Positions 8,111 through 18,081 of a DNA stretch of 64,000 nucleotides are shown one piece after another; within the stretch, counting starts at the first letter, position 1; the number at the start of each line of letters is the position of its first letter. The notes under the pieces are model-generated. The model made no database searches. It was not told the origin of the DNA and was given only the letters and a program-made list of their open reading frames with translations. Both the position numbers and the translations under genes were made by a program. This DNA is from Actinospineispora eucalypti (GTDB taxonomy: Bacteria; Actinomycetota; Actinomycetes; Mycobacteriales; Pseudonocardiaceae), in the NCBI GenBank assembly GCA_014208095.1, contig JACHMT010000001.1:1736001-1800000 (forward strand). Reading direction: 5' to 3'.

Positions 8111-9382
8111 CTACTGAGCCGGCACGCTGTCCAGGGTGACCGACACGTTGCGTGGCGAGCCGGCGCCGCTGGTCACGGTAAGTGAGATGGTGCCGCCGGG
8201 AGGCGCCGAGTTGACCGCCGCGACCAGCGCGTCGGCGTCCTCGATCAGCCGGGTGCCGATCTTGGTGACCACGTCGCCGGGCTGCAGTCCGGCCTTGGCG
8301 GCGGCCGAGTTGGGCGCCACGCCGGCCAGCTGGGCACCGGTGGGCTGCCCGTCCCGGATGCTCACGCCGAGCTGGGCCTGGTTGGCGTGGCCGGTGTTGA
8401 TGAGCTCGTCGGCGATGCGCTTGGCCTGGTTGATCGGGATGGAGAAGCCGAGGCCGATGGAGCCGCTCTGCCGGGTGCCCGAGCCGCCCAGCGAGGCGAT
8501 CGCGGAGTTCAGCCCGACGATCCGGCCCTGCATGTCCACCAGCGGGCCGCCGGAGTTGCCCGGGTTGATCGCCGCGTCGGTCTGGATCGCGTCCAGCGCC
8601 GAGGTCTGTGCCGGCGCCTGCTGCTGCTCGGTGCCGAAGGGGTCCAGCCCGCCGAGCGGGGACCGCGGTTGCTGCTCCTGCTGGGTCACCACCGGCCGGT
8701 TCAGGGCGCTGACGATGCCGCTGGTGACCGTGCCGGCCAGGCCGAGCGGCGAGCCGATGGCCACCACCTGCTGGCCGACCTGGAGCCCGTCCGAGTTGCC
8801 CAGCTGGATGGGGGTGAGCCCGGAGACCCCGCGCGCCCGGACCACGGCCACGTCGGCGCGGGCGTCCTGGCCGACCACGGTGACCGGGGCGGTGGAGCCG
8901 TCCTGGAACTTCGCGGTGAGCTGGCCGCCGTCACGCGCGGACTCCAGCACGTGGGCGTTGGTGAGGATCAGGCCGTCGGCGGAGAGCACCACGCCGGAGC
9001 CCTCGCCGGTGGACCCGACCAGCTGGACCACGCTCGGAAGCACCCGCTGGGCCACCTCGCTGATCGGTCCGGCGGGCAGGTCGCCTGGGGTGGGTGCCCG
9101 CTGGGCGAGCGTGCCGGTGCTGGCCGGGGCGCTGCCGGCGGGGCCGTCGGAGGGGCCGCCCACCCAGGCCCCGACCCCGCCACCCACCGCGGCGGCGATC
9201 ACCGCGATGGCGGCCAGCTCGGCGACGCGCCGCCGGCCCTTCGGGCGGGGTGCGGGGGACGGACCGTTCGGCAGGCCGGGAGGCGGGGGCATCGGCGGCG
9301 GAGGCAGCTGGCCGTACGGCGTGCTGGTACCGGATGAGGTTGTCTGGTAGGGGATCGGGCTACCGGCCGGTTTGGTGTCCAT
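8111..9382 (-). CDS. Membrane-anchored HtrA/DegP-type serine protease with PDZ domain
   Basis: 423 residues. A proline-rich cytoplasmic N-terminus (1-50), one transmembrane helix (about 53-76) and a trypsin-like domain with H144 (TNAHVL), D177 (ADVAV) and S277 (PGNSGGP), followed by a C-terminal PDZ domain (about 335-420, with AAKAGLQPGDVV). This is the layout of actinobacterial HtrA/PepD envelope quality-control proteases, with the protease outside the membrane. It stands alone; the upstream 270 bp are occupied by the facing repeat units at 9467-9678. Confidence 0.92.
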   Translation of the reverse strand: MDTKPAGSPIPYQTTSSGTSTPYGQLPPPPMPPPPGLPNGPSPAPRPKGRRRVAELAAIAVIAAAVGGGVGAWVGGPSDGPAGSAPASTGTLAQRAPTPGDLPAGPISEVAQRVLPSVVQLVGSTGEGSGVVLSADGLILTNAHVLESARDGGQLTAKFQDGSTAPVTVVGQDARADVAVVRARGVSGLTPIQLGNSDGLQVGQQVVAIGSPLGLAGTVTSGIVSALNRPVVTQQEQQPRSPLGGLDPFGTEQQQAPAQTSALDAIQTDAAINPGNSGGPLVDMQGRIVGLNSAIASLGGSGTRQSGSIGLGFSIPINQAKRIADELINTGHANQAQLGVSIRDGQPTGAQLAGVAPNSAAAKAGLQPGDVVTKIGTRLIEDADALVAAVNSAPPGGTISLTVTSGAGSPRNVSVTLDSVPAQ

Positions 9383-9466
9383 GACACCAAGGGTCGGCCG
9401 GCAGCCTGTGCTCTTCCTGTGAGCAACCCGAGAAGTCGCTGACGAGTGCCACCCAACGACCCCGCC

Positions 9467-9678
9467 GATTCAGTGACTTCAGCATGCTGGTTCAGTCACT
9501 TCAGCAGGGGCTCCCGGTGTCCTCCGTGGTCGGCGACGGCTGACCCTCGGCTCGGCCGTGCGGACCTACCAGAAGCGACCCGGAGCCGCGCTTCTGCTGA
9601 ACCCACTGAATCACCGTGCTGAACCGACTGAACCAGCCTGCTGGAGTGACTGAATCAGCCTGCTGGAGTGACTGAATC
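9467..9678. repeat. Facing repeat units of a different sequence (GATTCAGTSACTYCAGCA)
   Basis: The left side has GATTCAGTGACTTCAGCA and then TTCAGTCACTTCAGCA. The right side has several reverse-complement copies (TGCTGGAGTGACTGAATC occurs twice, with weaker ones before). The architecture is the same as the CATRTCGCGGGTTT arrays, with unrelated sequence. The stop codon and last few codons of the gene at 9655-10326 lie inside the right block. Confidence 0.7.
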
Positions 9679-10326
9679 GGGGGGTGGGGGGATGCGGATG
9701 GGAATCTCGCCGCCGAGGTGGTGGCCGGAGGTGAGGTCCAGGCCGTCACCGCTCCAGAACCGGCCGGGGTCGTAGTAGCTGGGTCGCCGGTCGGCCGGCA
9801 GCAGGCCCATGAACTGGTAGGTCAGCGCGACCACCTCGGCGCAGTAGGCGGTCTCCAGTGCGGCGCGTTCGGCGTCGTTGCGGCCCCGGGGCAGCCGGGG
9901 CGCCCGGCCGGCCAGCCAGCGGCCGGCCAGCTTCGCGGTGGACGGGAAGGGCGTGCCGTCCAGCCGGGCCACCGCGCGCAGCGCGCCGTCCTCCATCTCC
10001 CGGGTGGCCGGCGGGTCCAGCTGGCGCAGCCAGCCCCGCTGCCCGTACCGCCGCGCCCAGACCACCACGGCCTCGCGCAGGTCGTGCAGCTGTACGCCCC
10101 GGTGGTGGCCGCCGGTCCACATGTCCGGCAGCGAGCGGCCCAGCTCGGCGTGCCACATCAGCGGCGGCAGGTCGTCCAGCACGACCGACATGCCCACGTG
10201 GTTCACCGGGCTGTTGGTGGTGACCCGGATGGCCCGGTCGGCGGTCGAGCTGCCCCGGAACAGCCAGATGTCACCGGTGCGGGTCAGGTCGACGGCCGTG
10301 TCGAGGTCCAGTGGTTGGTCGGGCAC
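9655..10326 (-). CDS. Permuted NlpC/P60 (YiiX-like) cysteine-hydrolase fold protein
   Basis: About 223 residues. GDIWLFRG near the N-terminus, NSPVNHVGMSVV with the candidate catalytic His, and AYCAEVVALTYQ with the candidate Cys near residue 175 match the circularly permuted papain-like order (His before Cys) of YiiX/LRAT-like proteins, which act on amide or ester bonds in lipids or peptidoglycan. No signal peptide is visible. GTG 10326 is chosen because TACGCT lies exactly 6 nt upstream, the pattern of a leaderless actinobacterial start; ATG 10347 is the alternative. The C-terminal residues DSVTPAG are encoded by a repeat unit. Confidence 0.65.
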   Translation of the reverse strand: MPDQPLDLDTAVDLTRTGDIWLFRGSSTADRAIRVTTNSPVNHVGMSVVLDDLPPLMWHAELGRSLPDMWTGGHHRGVQLHDLREAVVVWARRYGQRGWLRQLDPPATREMEDGALRAVARLDGTPFPSTAKLAGRWLAGRAPRLPRGRNDAERAALETAYCAEVVALTYQFMGLLPADRRPSYYDPGRFWSGDGLDLTSGHHLGGEIPIRIPPPPDSVTPAG

Positions 10327-10348
10327 AGCGGTAGCGTATTGCGCCATG
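10324..10348. promoter_or_regulatory. Symmetric divergent promoter with overlapping -10 boxes
   Basis: TAGCGT (10332-10337, plus strand) is 8 nt before ATG 10346. TACGCT (10338-10333, minus strand) is 6 nt before GTG 10326. The two -10 boxes share five base pairs, so one short AT-poor element could fire both ways, giving leaderless mRNAs. Confidence 0.5.
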
Positions 10349-10516
10349 CGATGGTGGAAGGTGATCGGCCTCGCCGGGCTCGCCGGCGTGGCGGCGACCG
10401 GGGTGGTGCTGGCCCGCTCCGAACGGCAGCGCCGGGCGTACACCCCGGAGGAAATCCGCGCCCGCCTGCACGAACGCGCGGCGGAAGCCACCAAGGCGAC
10501 CGACTCCCCTCAGTAG
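10346..10516 (+). CDS. Small single-span membrane protein, 56 residues
   Basis: MRWWKVIGLAGLAGVAATG gives one N-terminal transmembrane helix (about residues 5-24), followed by a charged cytoplasmic tail RSERQRRAYTPEEIRARLHE predicted helical. It lies 254 bp before the carboxylase operon and is divergent from the YiiX-like gene. The start at ATG 10346 fits the leaderless promoter. No function can be assigned; small proteins of this shape are common in actinomycetes. Confidence 0.65.
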   Translation: MRWWKVIGLAGLAGVAATGVVLARSERQRRAYTPEEIRARLHERAAEATKATDSPQ

Positions 10517-10710
10517 GGGATACCCAATTCGGGAGGGTTCCCGACCCGGCTCGGCTAGAAATGGTTTACCCGGGTCGCGGCCAGCCGGTCCGAGAGCGAG
10601 ATCGTGTGATGGGGGCATGATCTCGCCGGACCCGCCGGTCGCGGCCCTAGGGCATGACCCGAGGCGTGACCAGATCCTCCCGGGTGCCTTTCCAAGGATG
10701 CTTCGGCGCG

Positions 10711-10746
10711 CTAACGTGCACGTCGTTAGTGAATGGCCAATCACTT
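10711..10746. promoter_or_regulatory. Two dyads upstream of the carboxylase operon (candidate TetR operators)
   Basis: CTAACG-N7-CGTTAG at 10711-10729 is directly followed by a near-palindrome GTGAATGGCCAATCAC (about 10730-10745). Both lie 25-60 bp before the start codon of the carboxyltransferase gene, whose operon ends in a TetR gene, so autoregulation is plausible. Confidence 0.5.
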
Positions 10747-10770
10747 GGCGCGGCGCTTCGAGGGAGGACC

Positions 10771-12369
<1,599 letters not shown>

Positions 12370-12377
12370 GCCTGCCA

Positions 12378-14468
12378 ATGATCAAGAAGTTGCTGGTCGC
12401 GAACCGGGGCGAGATCGCCGCCCGGGTCATGCGCACCGCTCGTGAACTGGGCATTCCCACCGTTGCGGTGCACTCCGACGCGGACGCCGAGCTGCCGTTC
12501 GTCGGGTTGGCCGAGGAGGCGGTCCGGCTGCCGGGGAACGCTCCGGCCGACACGTACCTGCGGTTGGAGAAGATCATCGACGCGGCCCGGGCGACCGGCG
12601 CCGACGCGGTGCACCCCGGCTACGGGTTCCTCTCCGAGAACGCCGGGTTCGCCCGCGCCTGCGCGGATGCCGGGCTGCTCTTCGTCGGACCGCCGCCGGA
12701 GGCGATCGCGGCGATGGGCGACAAGCTGCGGGCCAAGCGGCTGATGGACTCGGCCGGGGTGCCGGTGCTGCCGGGGGCGACGGTCTCCGACGGCACCGAC
12801 CTCGGCGAGGCGGGCGCACGGGTCGGGTTCCCGTTGCTGGTCAAGGCCGCGTTCGGCGGTGGCGGCCGGGGCATGCGGGTGGTTTCCGAGCCCGGGCCGG
12901 ACGGCACCCTGCTGGCCGAGGCGGTGGCCTCGGCGCGGCGCGAGGCGGAGGCCGCGTTCGGCGACGGCACGGTCTTCCTGGAACGGTTCCTGCCGGACCC
13001 CCGGCACGTCGAGGTGCAGATCTTCGGCGACACCCACGGCACCGTCGTGCACCTGTTCGAGCGCGAGTGCTCCATCCAGCGGCGCTACCAGAAGGTCGTG
13101 GAGGAGTCCCCGTCGCCGGCGGTGGACGACGAGCTGCGCGATGCGCTGGGCGCCGCCGCCGTGGCCGCCGGCAAGGCGATCGGCTACGTGGGCGCGGGCA
13201 CCGTGGAGTTCGTGCTCGCGGCTACCGGCGAGTTCTACTTCCTGGAGGTGAACACCCGGCTGCAGGTGGAGCACCCGGTCACCGAGCTGGTCACCGGCCT
13301 GGACCTGGTGGAGCTGCAGCTGCGGGTGGCCGAGGGCGAGCCGCTGCCGGCGCCGGTGCTGGAAGCCCGGATCGAGGGGCACGCCATCGAGGCCCGGCTG
13401 TACGCCGAGGACGTGCCGGCCGGGTTCCTGCCGGCCACCGGCACGCTGCACCGGTTCGAGGTGCCGGAGCTGCCCGGGGTGCGGGTGGACGCCGGCGTGG
13501 CCGACGGATCCGTGGTCGGTCCGCACTACGACCCGATGCTGGCCAAGGTGATCGCCTACGGCCGGACCCGGACGGACGCCGCGCGCCGGCTGGCCGGGGC
13601 GCTGGCCGGTGCCCGCCTGCACGGCGTCACCACGAACCGGGACCTGCTGGTGGCCATCCTGCGCGAGCCGGACTTCCTGGCCGGCCGCACCGACACCGGA
13701 TATCTGGCGCGTGCGCGCCCCGTGAGTGATTTGTGTGGCTATAGCCACACAAATCACTCACGGGCCAGGGCCGCCGCGGCGGCCCTGGCATCCGCCGCGG
13801 CGAACCGAGCGGCCGCGCCGGTCCTCTCCGGCCTGCCCTCGGGCTGGCGGAACGTGCGCTCGCAGCCCCACCGGGTGGACTACACGCTCGGCGAGCAGAC
13901 GTTCGAGGTGGCCTACCACTTCGACCGGGACCGGGTGTGGGTGGCGGTGAACGGCGAACCGCTCGGCGAGTCGGTGCGGGCGCGCGGGACTTCGGCCGAG
14001 GGCGTGACGCTCGAGGTCGACGGGGTGAGCCGGCGTTACCGGGTGGCCACGTACGGCGCCGGCCAGGTGTACGTGGACGGGCCGGACGGCGCCGCCGCGT
14101 TCACCCGGGTGCCCCGGTTCGGCGACCCGACCGCCGGCACGGCGGCCGGCTCGCTGCTCGCGCCGATGCCCGGTGGTGTGCTGCGGGTACTGGCGGCGGT
14201 GGACGACCTGGTCACCGAGGGGCAGCCGCTGGTGGTGCTGGAGGCGATGAAGATGGAGCACACCGTCGCCGCGCCGGGGGACGGCCGGGTGACCGAGCTG
14301 TCCGTGCGGCCGGGCGACCAGGTGCACACCGGTCAGGTGCTCGCCGTCGTCTCCGCCGAGCCCGTCTCCACGGACGCCGAGCCCGTGTCCACCGACGCCG
14401 AGCCCGTCTCCACCGATGCCGAGCCCGTGTCCACCGACGCCGAGCCGGTGTCAGCCGAGAACTCATGA
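12378..14468 (+). CDS. Acyl-CoA carboxylase alpha subunit (biotin carboxylase plus biotinyl domain)
   Basis: 696 residues. Biotin-carboxylase domain about 1-445 (LVANRGEIAARV; GGGGRGMR ATP loop; EVNTRLQVEHPVTE), a linker/BT region, and a C-terminal biotinyl domain with EAMKM, the biotin site K625. It carboxylates biotin for the beta subunit encoded just upstream. Two oddities: residues about 448-463 are encoded by a 46-bp perfect palindrome inserted in frame after the biotin-carboxylase domain, and the tail after the biotinyl domain consists of four AEPVSTD repeats plus a partial one. The stop overlaps the TetR start by 4 nt (ATGA), so the regulator is co-translated. Confidence 0.9.
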   Translation: MIKKLLVANRGEIAARVMRTARELGIPTVAVHSDADAELPFVGLAEEAVRLPGNAPADTYLRLEKIIDAARATGADAVHPGYGFLSENAGFARACADAGLLFVGPPPEAIAAMGDKLRAKRLMDSAGVPVLPGATVSDGTDLGEAGARVGFPLLVKAAFGGGGRGMRVVSEPGPDGTLLAEAVASARREAEAAFGDGTVFLERFLPDPRHVEVQIFGDTHGTVVHLFERECSIQRRYQKVVEESPSPAVDDELRDALGAAAVAAGKAIGYVGAGTVEFVLAATGEFYFLEVNTRLQVEHPVTELVTGLDLVELQLRVAEGEPLPAPVLEARIEGHAIEARLYAEDVPAGFLPATGTLHRFEVPELPGVRVDAGVADGSVVGPHYDPMLAKVIAYGRTRTDAARRLAGALAGARLHGVTTNRDLLVAILREPDFLAGRTDTGYLARARPVSDLCGYSHTNHSRARAAAAALASAAANRAAAPVLSGLPSGWRNVRSQPHRVDYTLGEQTFEVAYHFDRDRVWVAVNGEPLGESVRARGTSAEGVTLEVDGVSRRYRVATYGAGQVYVDGPDGAAAFTRVPRFGDPTAGTAAGSLLAPMPGGVLRVLAAVDDLVTEGQPLVVLEAMKMEHTVAAPGDGRVTELSVRPGDQVHTGQVLAVVSAEPVSTDAEPVSTDAEPVSTDAEPVSTDAEPVSAENS
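13719..13764. repeat. 46-bp perfect palindrome, copy 1 (in frame within the biotin carboxylase gene)
   Basis: Perfect dyad centred between 13741 and 13742, with GGCTATAGCC at the centre and GTGAGTGATTTGTG as the outer arm. The identical 46 bp occur at 35421-35466. It adds a peptide containing SDLCGYSHTNHS without a stop codon. Confidence 0.9.
14355..14453 (+). repeat. 21-bp tandem repeat encoding AEPVSTD
   Basis: Four full 21-bp units and one partial at the extreme 3' end of the biotin carboxylase gene. They encode a disordered acidic tail and differ only at a few synonymous sites, so the expansion is recent or under codon slippage. Confidence 0.85.
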
Positions 14469-15103
14469 CCCGCGTCCGCGACCCCGCGCGTCGGGAGCGG
14501 ATCCTCACCTCGGCGGCCACGCTGATCGCCGAGCGGGGCTACCACCCGGTGACCATGGCGGACATCGGCGCGGCGGCCGGGATCGTCGGCTCCGGCATCT
14601 ACCGGCACTTCGAGTCCAAGAACGCGGTGCTCGGCGCGCTGGCCGACCGGGTGATGGAGCGGCTGCTGGCCGAGGCCGCCGCCGCCGTCGAGCACGCCGC
14701 CGACCCGGCGGAGGCGCTGGCCGCGCTGGTCGCCGGGCAGATCGACTTCGTGCTGGACGAGCGCCCGCTCCTGGTCGTCTACCTGCGCGAACAGCTGACC
14801 CTGCGGGAGGCCGACCGGCGCCGCTCGCGGCGCATGCAGCGGCAGTACATCGAGCGGTGGGTGGACCTGCTGGTGCGGCTGCGCCCGGAGCTGACCGAGG
14901 TGGCCGCCCGGGTCGCGGTGCACGCGGCGATCGGCGCCATCCAGGCCAGCCTGCACTTCGAGTCCGGGTTGCCCCGTGACCAACTGACCCGGCGGCTCGC
15001 GGAAGCGGCGCACGCCGTGCTCGGCCTGCCCGTGCGCCCGGCCGAATGGGCCGAGCCGGCCGGGCTACCCGCCCAGCGCAGGGGCGAGCAGCCCGGCCAG
15101 TAA
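14465..15103 (+). CDS. TetR-family regulator of the carboxylase operon
   Basis: 212 residues. N-terminal helix-turn-helix: RERILTSAATLIAERGYHPVTMADIGAAAGI then SGIYRHFESKNAVL, the standard TetR DNA-binding domain, followed by an all-helical ligand domain. Translationally coupled to the biotin carboxylase gene, so it most likely senses an acyl-CoA and represses this operon through the dyads at 10711-10746. Its 3' end overlaps the convergent TetR gene by 39 bp. Confidence 0.88.
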   Translation: MTRVRDPARRERILTSAATLIAERGYHPVTMADIGAAAGIVGSGIYRHFESKNAVLGALADRVMERLLAEAAAAVEHAADPAEALAALVAGQIDFVLDERPLLVVYLREQLTLREADRRRSRRMQRQYIERWVDLLVRLRPELTEVAARVAVHAAIGAIQASLHFESGLPRDQLTRRLAEAAHAVLGLPVRPAEWAEPAGLPAQRRGEQPGQ

Positions 15104-15703
15104 CAGCTCCAGCGCGTGGTCGACCACGGCGTCCAGGTCATCGCCGAGGTTGCCGGCCAGCCACTGGCCGACCAACTCCACCATCGCGCCGGTGAACATC
15201 GCCGCGCCCACCTTGGCCAGCCGGGGGTCGATGGTCGGCCGGGTCCGCCCGCCCTCCTGCAGCACGCCCTCCATCAGCGCCAGCTGGGCGGCGTAGCGCC
15301 GGTCGGCCAGCACCGGGTTGGTGCGCGCCTCGGTGAACAGCACCTTGCCCCGGCGGGGGTCGGCCGAGCTGAACCCGAGCACGCCGTGCATTCCCGCGCG
15401 CAGCCGGGCCACCGGGTCGGCGCCGGCCGCCGCCAGCGCGGCGGTGACCTCCACGCCGGCCGCCTCGGCCACCCGGTCGTAGACCGCGCCCAGCAGCTGG
15501 TCGGTGTCGGCGAAGCTCTCGTAGAAGTACCGGCTGTGCAACCCGGTGTGCCGGCACACCGCGCGGACGGTGACCGCCGCCTCGGCCCCGGTGCCGAACA
15601 GCTCGTACGCGGCGTCCACCAGCAGCGCGCGCCGCTCGGCGGGGCGGTCGGTCAGCGGCACCCCGGCCCACCGGCCCGGTGCGCTCGGCTCCTCGCCCGC
15701 CAT
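15065..15703 (-). CDS. TetR-family regulator
   Basis: 212 residues with a TetR-type N-terminus (RRALLVDAAYELFGTGAEAAVTVRAVCRHTGLHSRYFYESF, quoted only in part for identification: HTGLHSRYFYESF is the recognition helix) and a helical C-terminal domain. It is transcribed away from the DUF2236 oxygenase gene at 15802, and the 98-bp gap carries an 18-bp direct repeat, so the oxygenase is its probable target. Confidence 0.85.
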   Translation of the reverse strand: MAGEEPSAPGRWAGVPLTDRPAERRALLVDAAYELFGTGAEAAVTVRAVCRHTGLHSRYFYESFADTDQLLGAVYDRVAEAAGVEVTAALAAAGADPVARLRAGMHGVLGFSSADPRRGKVLFTEARTNPVLADRRYAAQLALMEGVLQEGGRTRPTIDPRLAKVGAAMFTGAMVELVGQWLAGNLGDDLDAVVDHALELLLAGLLAPALGG

Positions 15704-15735
15704 CCGCCCAGCTTAGGGCGTACAGGCCGGGAACT

Positions 15736-15785
15736 CTGACTACACACGTGGCCAGTTCTCGTCTATTCTGGCTACAGGCGTATCC
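15736..15785. promoter_or_regulatory. Direct repeats in the TetR / oxygenase divergent gap
   Basis: CTGACTACACACGTGGCC (15736-15753) and CTGGCTACAGGCGTATCC (15768-15785) match at most positions and are spaced 32 bp start to start, three helical turns. They are a candidate operator pair for the TetR gene at 15065-15703. Confidence 0.4.
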
Positions 15786-15801
15786 AGAGTCGGGAGGCGC
15801 G

Positions 15802-16809
15802 ATGTTGCCGCTGCCGCACGAGTTGTTGGCCGACCAGTTCGACCGCATCTTCGAGACGCAGGTCAGGTCCCGCTACTTCCGGGGCCTGGAGTTCGCCGGG
15901 CCGCGCGGGGATCCCGGCTGGTTCGGGCCGGACAGTGCGGTCTGGTACGTGCACTCCCACCTGCCGACGCTGGTCTTCGGCCTGGTCTGCGCGGCCTATC
16001 TGGAGGGGTTCGACCCGAGCATCGTGGCCATGGGTGCGGACCACTCCCGGCTGCTGGCCCGCGACGAGGACGGCCGGTCCACGGAAAGGATCGACGAGGA
16101 GGGTGCGGCGGTCCGCTTCGGGCACTCGCTGTCGTTCTTCATCGGCACCGCCTACGGCTCCACCGCGACCGCGGAACGGCTCACCCGCACGGTGCGCGCG
16201 ATGCACCACACGGTGAAGGGCACCCGCCCGGACGGGCTGCCCTACGACGCCGACGACCCCGACTGGCTGCGCTGGAACTACGCCACCGTGGTGTGGGGCC
16301 TGGCCACCGCGCACGAGCGCTACCACTACCGGCCGCTGCGCGGCGAGGCGCTGGGGCGCTACTACGCCGAGTTCACCCGGGTCGGCCAGGCGCTGGGCGG
16401 CACCGACCTGCCGGCTACCAAGGCGGAGACGCTGGACTGCCTGAAGTCCTACCTGCCCCGGCTGGCGATCACCTCGGCGCAGGCCGCGCGCACCGGCCCC
16501 AACCTGCGAGACGTGCCGACCGGCCCGCTGAACGGCCCGTTCGTGGACTGGATGGTCCGGGACACGCTGCCCACCTGGGCCGCCCGGATGGTGATGCACC
16601 GGCGCCCGCGCGACGTGGAGGTCTATGCCCGGCGCACCGCGTTCTGGCTGGCGCTGAACGGCCTGCACGCGACCACCGGCCCGCTGCGCGAGTTCCGCCA
16701 GGCCCGGGCCCGGGTCTCCGGCGGCACCGACCGCCCGCACACCCTCCCCGCCCACATCCCCGGCACCGACCCCACCCGCACCCGCGCCGAAGTCGAGGCC
16801 TTGGCCTAG
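15802..16809 (+). CDS. DUF2236 / MpaB-like oxygenase
   Basis: 335 residues of the DUF2236 family, which includes fungal MpaB and is related to rubber oxygenase (latex-clearing protein); members are thought to bind haem. Visible signatures are the HSLSFFIGTAYGST region, the RAMHHTVKGTRPDG His-rich segment and the WNYATVVWG and HERYHY stretches. There is no signal peptide, so it should be cytoplasmic. GGGAGG precedes ATG 15802. Divergent from a TetR gene. Its 3' end overlaps the next convergent gene by 4 nt. Substrate unknown; an oxidative cleavage is possible from family relatives. Confidence 0.8.
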   Translation: MLPLPHELLADQFDRIFETQVRSRYFRGLEFAGPRGDPGWFGPDSAVWYVHSHLPTLVFGLVCAAYLEGFDPSIVAMGADHSRLLARDEDGRSTERIDEEGAAVRFGHSLSFFIGTAYGSTATAERLTRTVRAMHHTVKGTRPDGLPYDADDPDWLRWNYATVVWGLATAHERYHYRPLRGEALGRYYAEFTRVGQALGGTDLPATKAETLDCLKSYLPRLAITSAQAARTGPNLRDVPTGPLNGPFVDWMVRDTLPTWAARMVMHRRPRDVEVYARRTAFWLALNGLHATTGPLREFRQARARVSGGTDRPHTLPAHIPGTDPTRTRAEVEALA

Positions 16810-17969
16810 GTGAGCGGGGTCCACCAGTCCTGGGTGGGCGGGGTGGTGACCGGGAAGCGCTCGCCGGGGACGGGGACCGCCACCCGGGCCTCGCCGTCCC
16901 GGTCGGCGGCGGCCATGAGCCGGTGTACCGGCTCGGACCAGCCGTGGAAGGCCAGCCGGAAGGTCGCCCAGTGCACCGGCACCAGCAACCCGCCGCCGAG
17001 GTCGCCGTGCGCGCGGACCGCCTCCTCCGGCGTCATGTGCATGTCCGGCCACTGGCTGTGGTAGGCGCCGATGGGCAGCAGGGTGAGGTTGAACGGGCCG
17101 AACCGGGCGCCGATCTCGGCGAACGCGGGCGTGTAGCCACTGTCGCCGCCGAAGAACACGCCGTGCTGCGGGCCGGCGATCACCCAGGACGCCCACAGAG
17201 TGCTGTTGCGGGTGAACATCCGCCCGGAGAAGTGCCGGGCCTCGGTGCAGGTCAGGGTGAGCTCGCGGACCCGGGCCTGGCCGCCCCAGTCCAGCTCGAT
17301 CACCTGCTCGTCCGGCACGCCCCAGGCGCGCAGGTGCGCCCCGACCCCCAGCGGCACCACGAACGGCACCCGCTCGCGCCGGCTGAGCGCGCGCACGGTG
17401 GCCAGGTCCAGGTGGTCGTAGTGGTCGTGCGAGATGAGTACGGCGTCCAGCGGCGGCAGCGCCTCCAGCGGGGTAGGCGTGGGGTGCAGCCGTTTCGGGC
17501 CGATCAGCGGCGACGGGGACACCCGGTCGCTCCACACCGGGTCCACCAGCACCCGGCGCCCGTCGATCTCCACCAACGCGCTGGAGTGGCCGTACCAGGT
17601 CACCGCGAGCTGGTCGGCCACCGCCGGGTGGCGCGGCACACGCAGCGGTACCGCGCCGGTGGGCAGCCCGTCCCGGCCGCGGGTGAGCATCTCGGTGAGC
17701 AGTGCCGGCACGCTGGTCGGCCCGACCAACGTGCTCGGCAGCGTGTTCTGGAACGCGCCGTCGACGTAGCGGGGGGACCCCTCGGCCACCCGTCTGATCG
17801 CCGCCGGCGCGGCGCCCAGCGCGGTGGGCAGGCCCCACGCCGCACGCGCCAGCAGACCCATGCCCGCGGTGGTCGCGCCGACCAGTACGGCGCGCATCGC
17901 GGTCGCGGTCAGCGACGCAGTGCCGACCCCGATCGCTGCACATTTTTCGGCCTGGCGCAATAACGACAC
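16806..17969 (-). CDS. Metallo-beta-lactamase-fold hydrolase, NAPE-PLD/UlaG-like, with N-terminal membrane segment
   Basis: About 387 residues. The metal-binding motif HDHYDHLD, WYGHSSALVEIDG and GGDSGY indicate the metallo-beta-lactamase fold, and PSTLVGPTSVP before the catalytic domain matches the NAPE-PLD-like branch that cleaves phosphodiester or lactone bonds. An N-terminal hydrophobic region (ATAMRAVLVGATTAGMGLL) suggests a membrane anchor. GTG 17969 is taken because TACTCT lies 6 nt upstream (leaderless pattern); ATG 17897 is an alternative. Convergent with the DUF2236 gene. Confidence 0.78.
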   Translation of the reverse strand: MSLLRQAEKCAAIGVGTASLTATAMRAVLVGATTAGMGLLARAAWGLPTALGAAPAAIRRVAEGSPRYVDGAFQNTLPSTLVGPTSVPALLTEMLTRGRDGLPTGAVPLRVPRHPAVADQLAVTWYGHSSALVEIDGRRVLVDPVWSDRVSPSPLIGPKRLHPTPTPLEALPPLDAVLISHDHYDHLDLATVRALSRRERVPFVVPLGVGAHLRAWGVPDEQVIELDWGGQARVRELTLTCTEARHFSGRMFTRNSTLWASWVIAGPQHGVFFGGDSGYTPAFAEIGARFGPFNLTLLPIGAYHSQWPDMHMTPEEAVRAHGDLGGGLLVPVHWATFRLAFHGWSEPVHRLMAAADRDGEARVAVPVPGERFPVTTPPTQDWWTPLT

Positions 17970-18081
17970 ACCCTCAGAGTAGAGAAGGCGCGTCAATGTG
18001 AGATTGCCCGGTCAACGGGGCGAGGGGTCGGAAGGTCCACCACCCTGGTCCCTGAGGGCCATGGGCGAAGAGGGGTATGCG

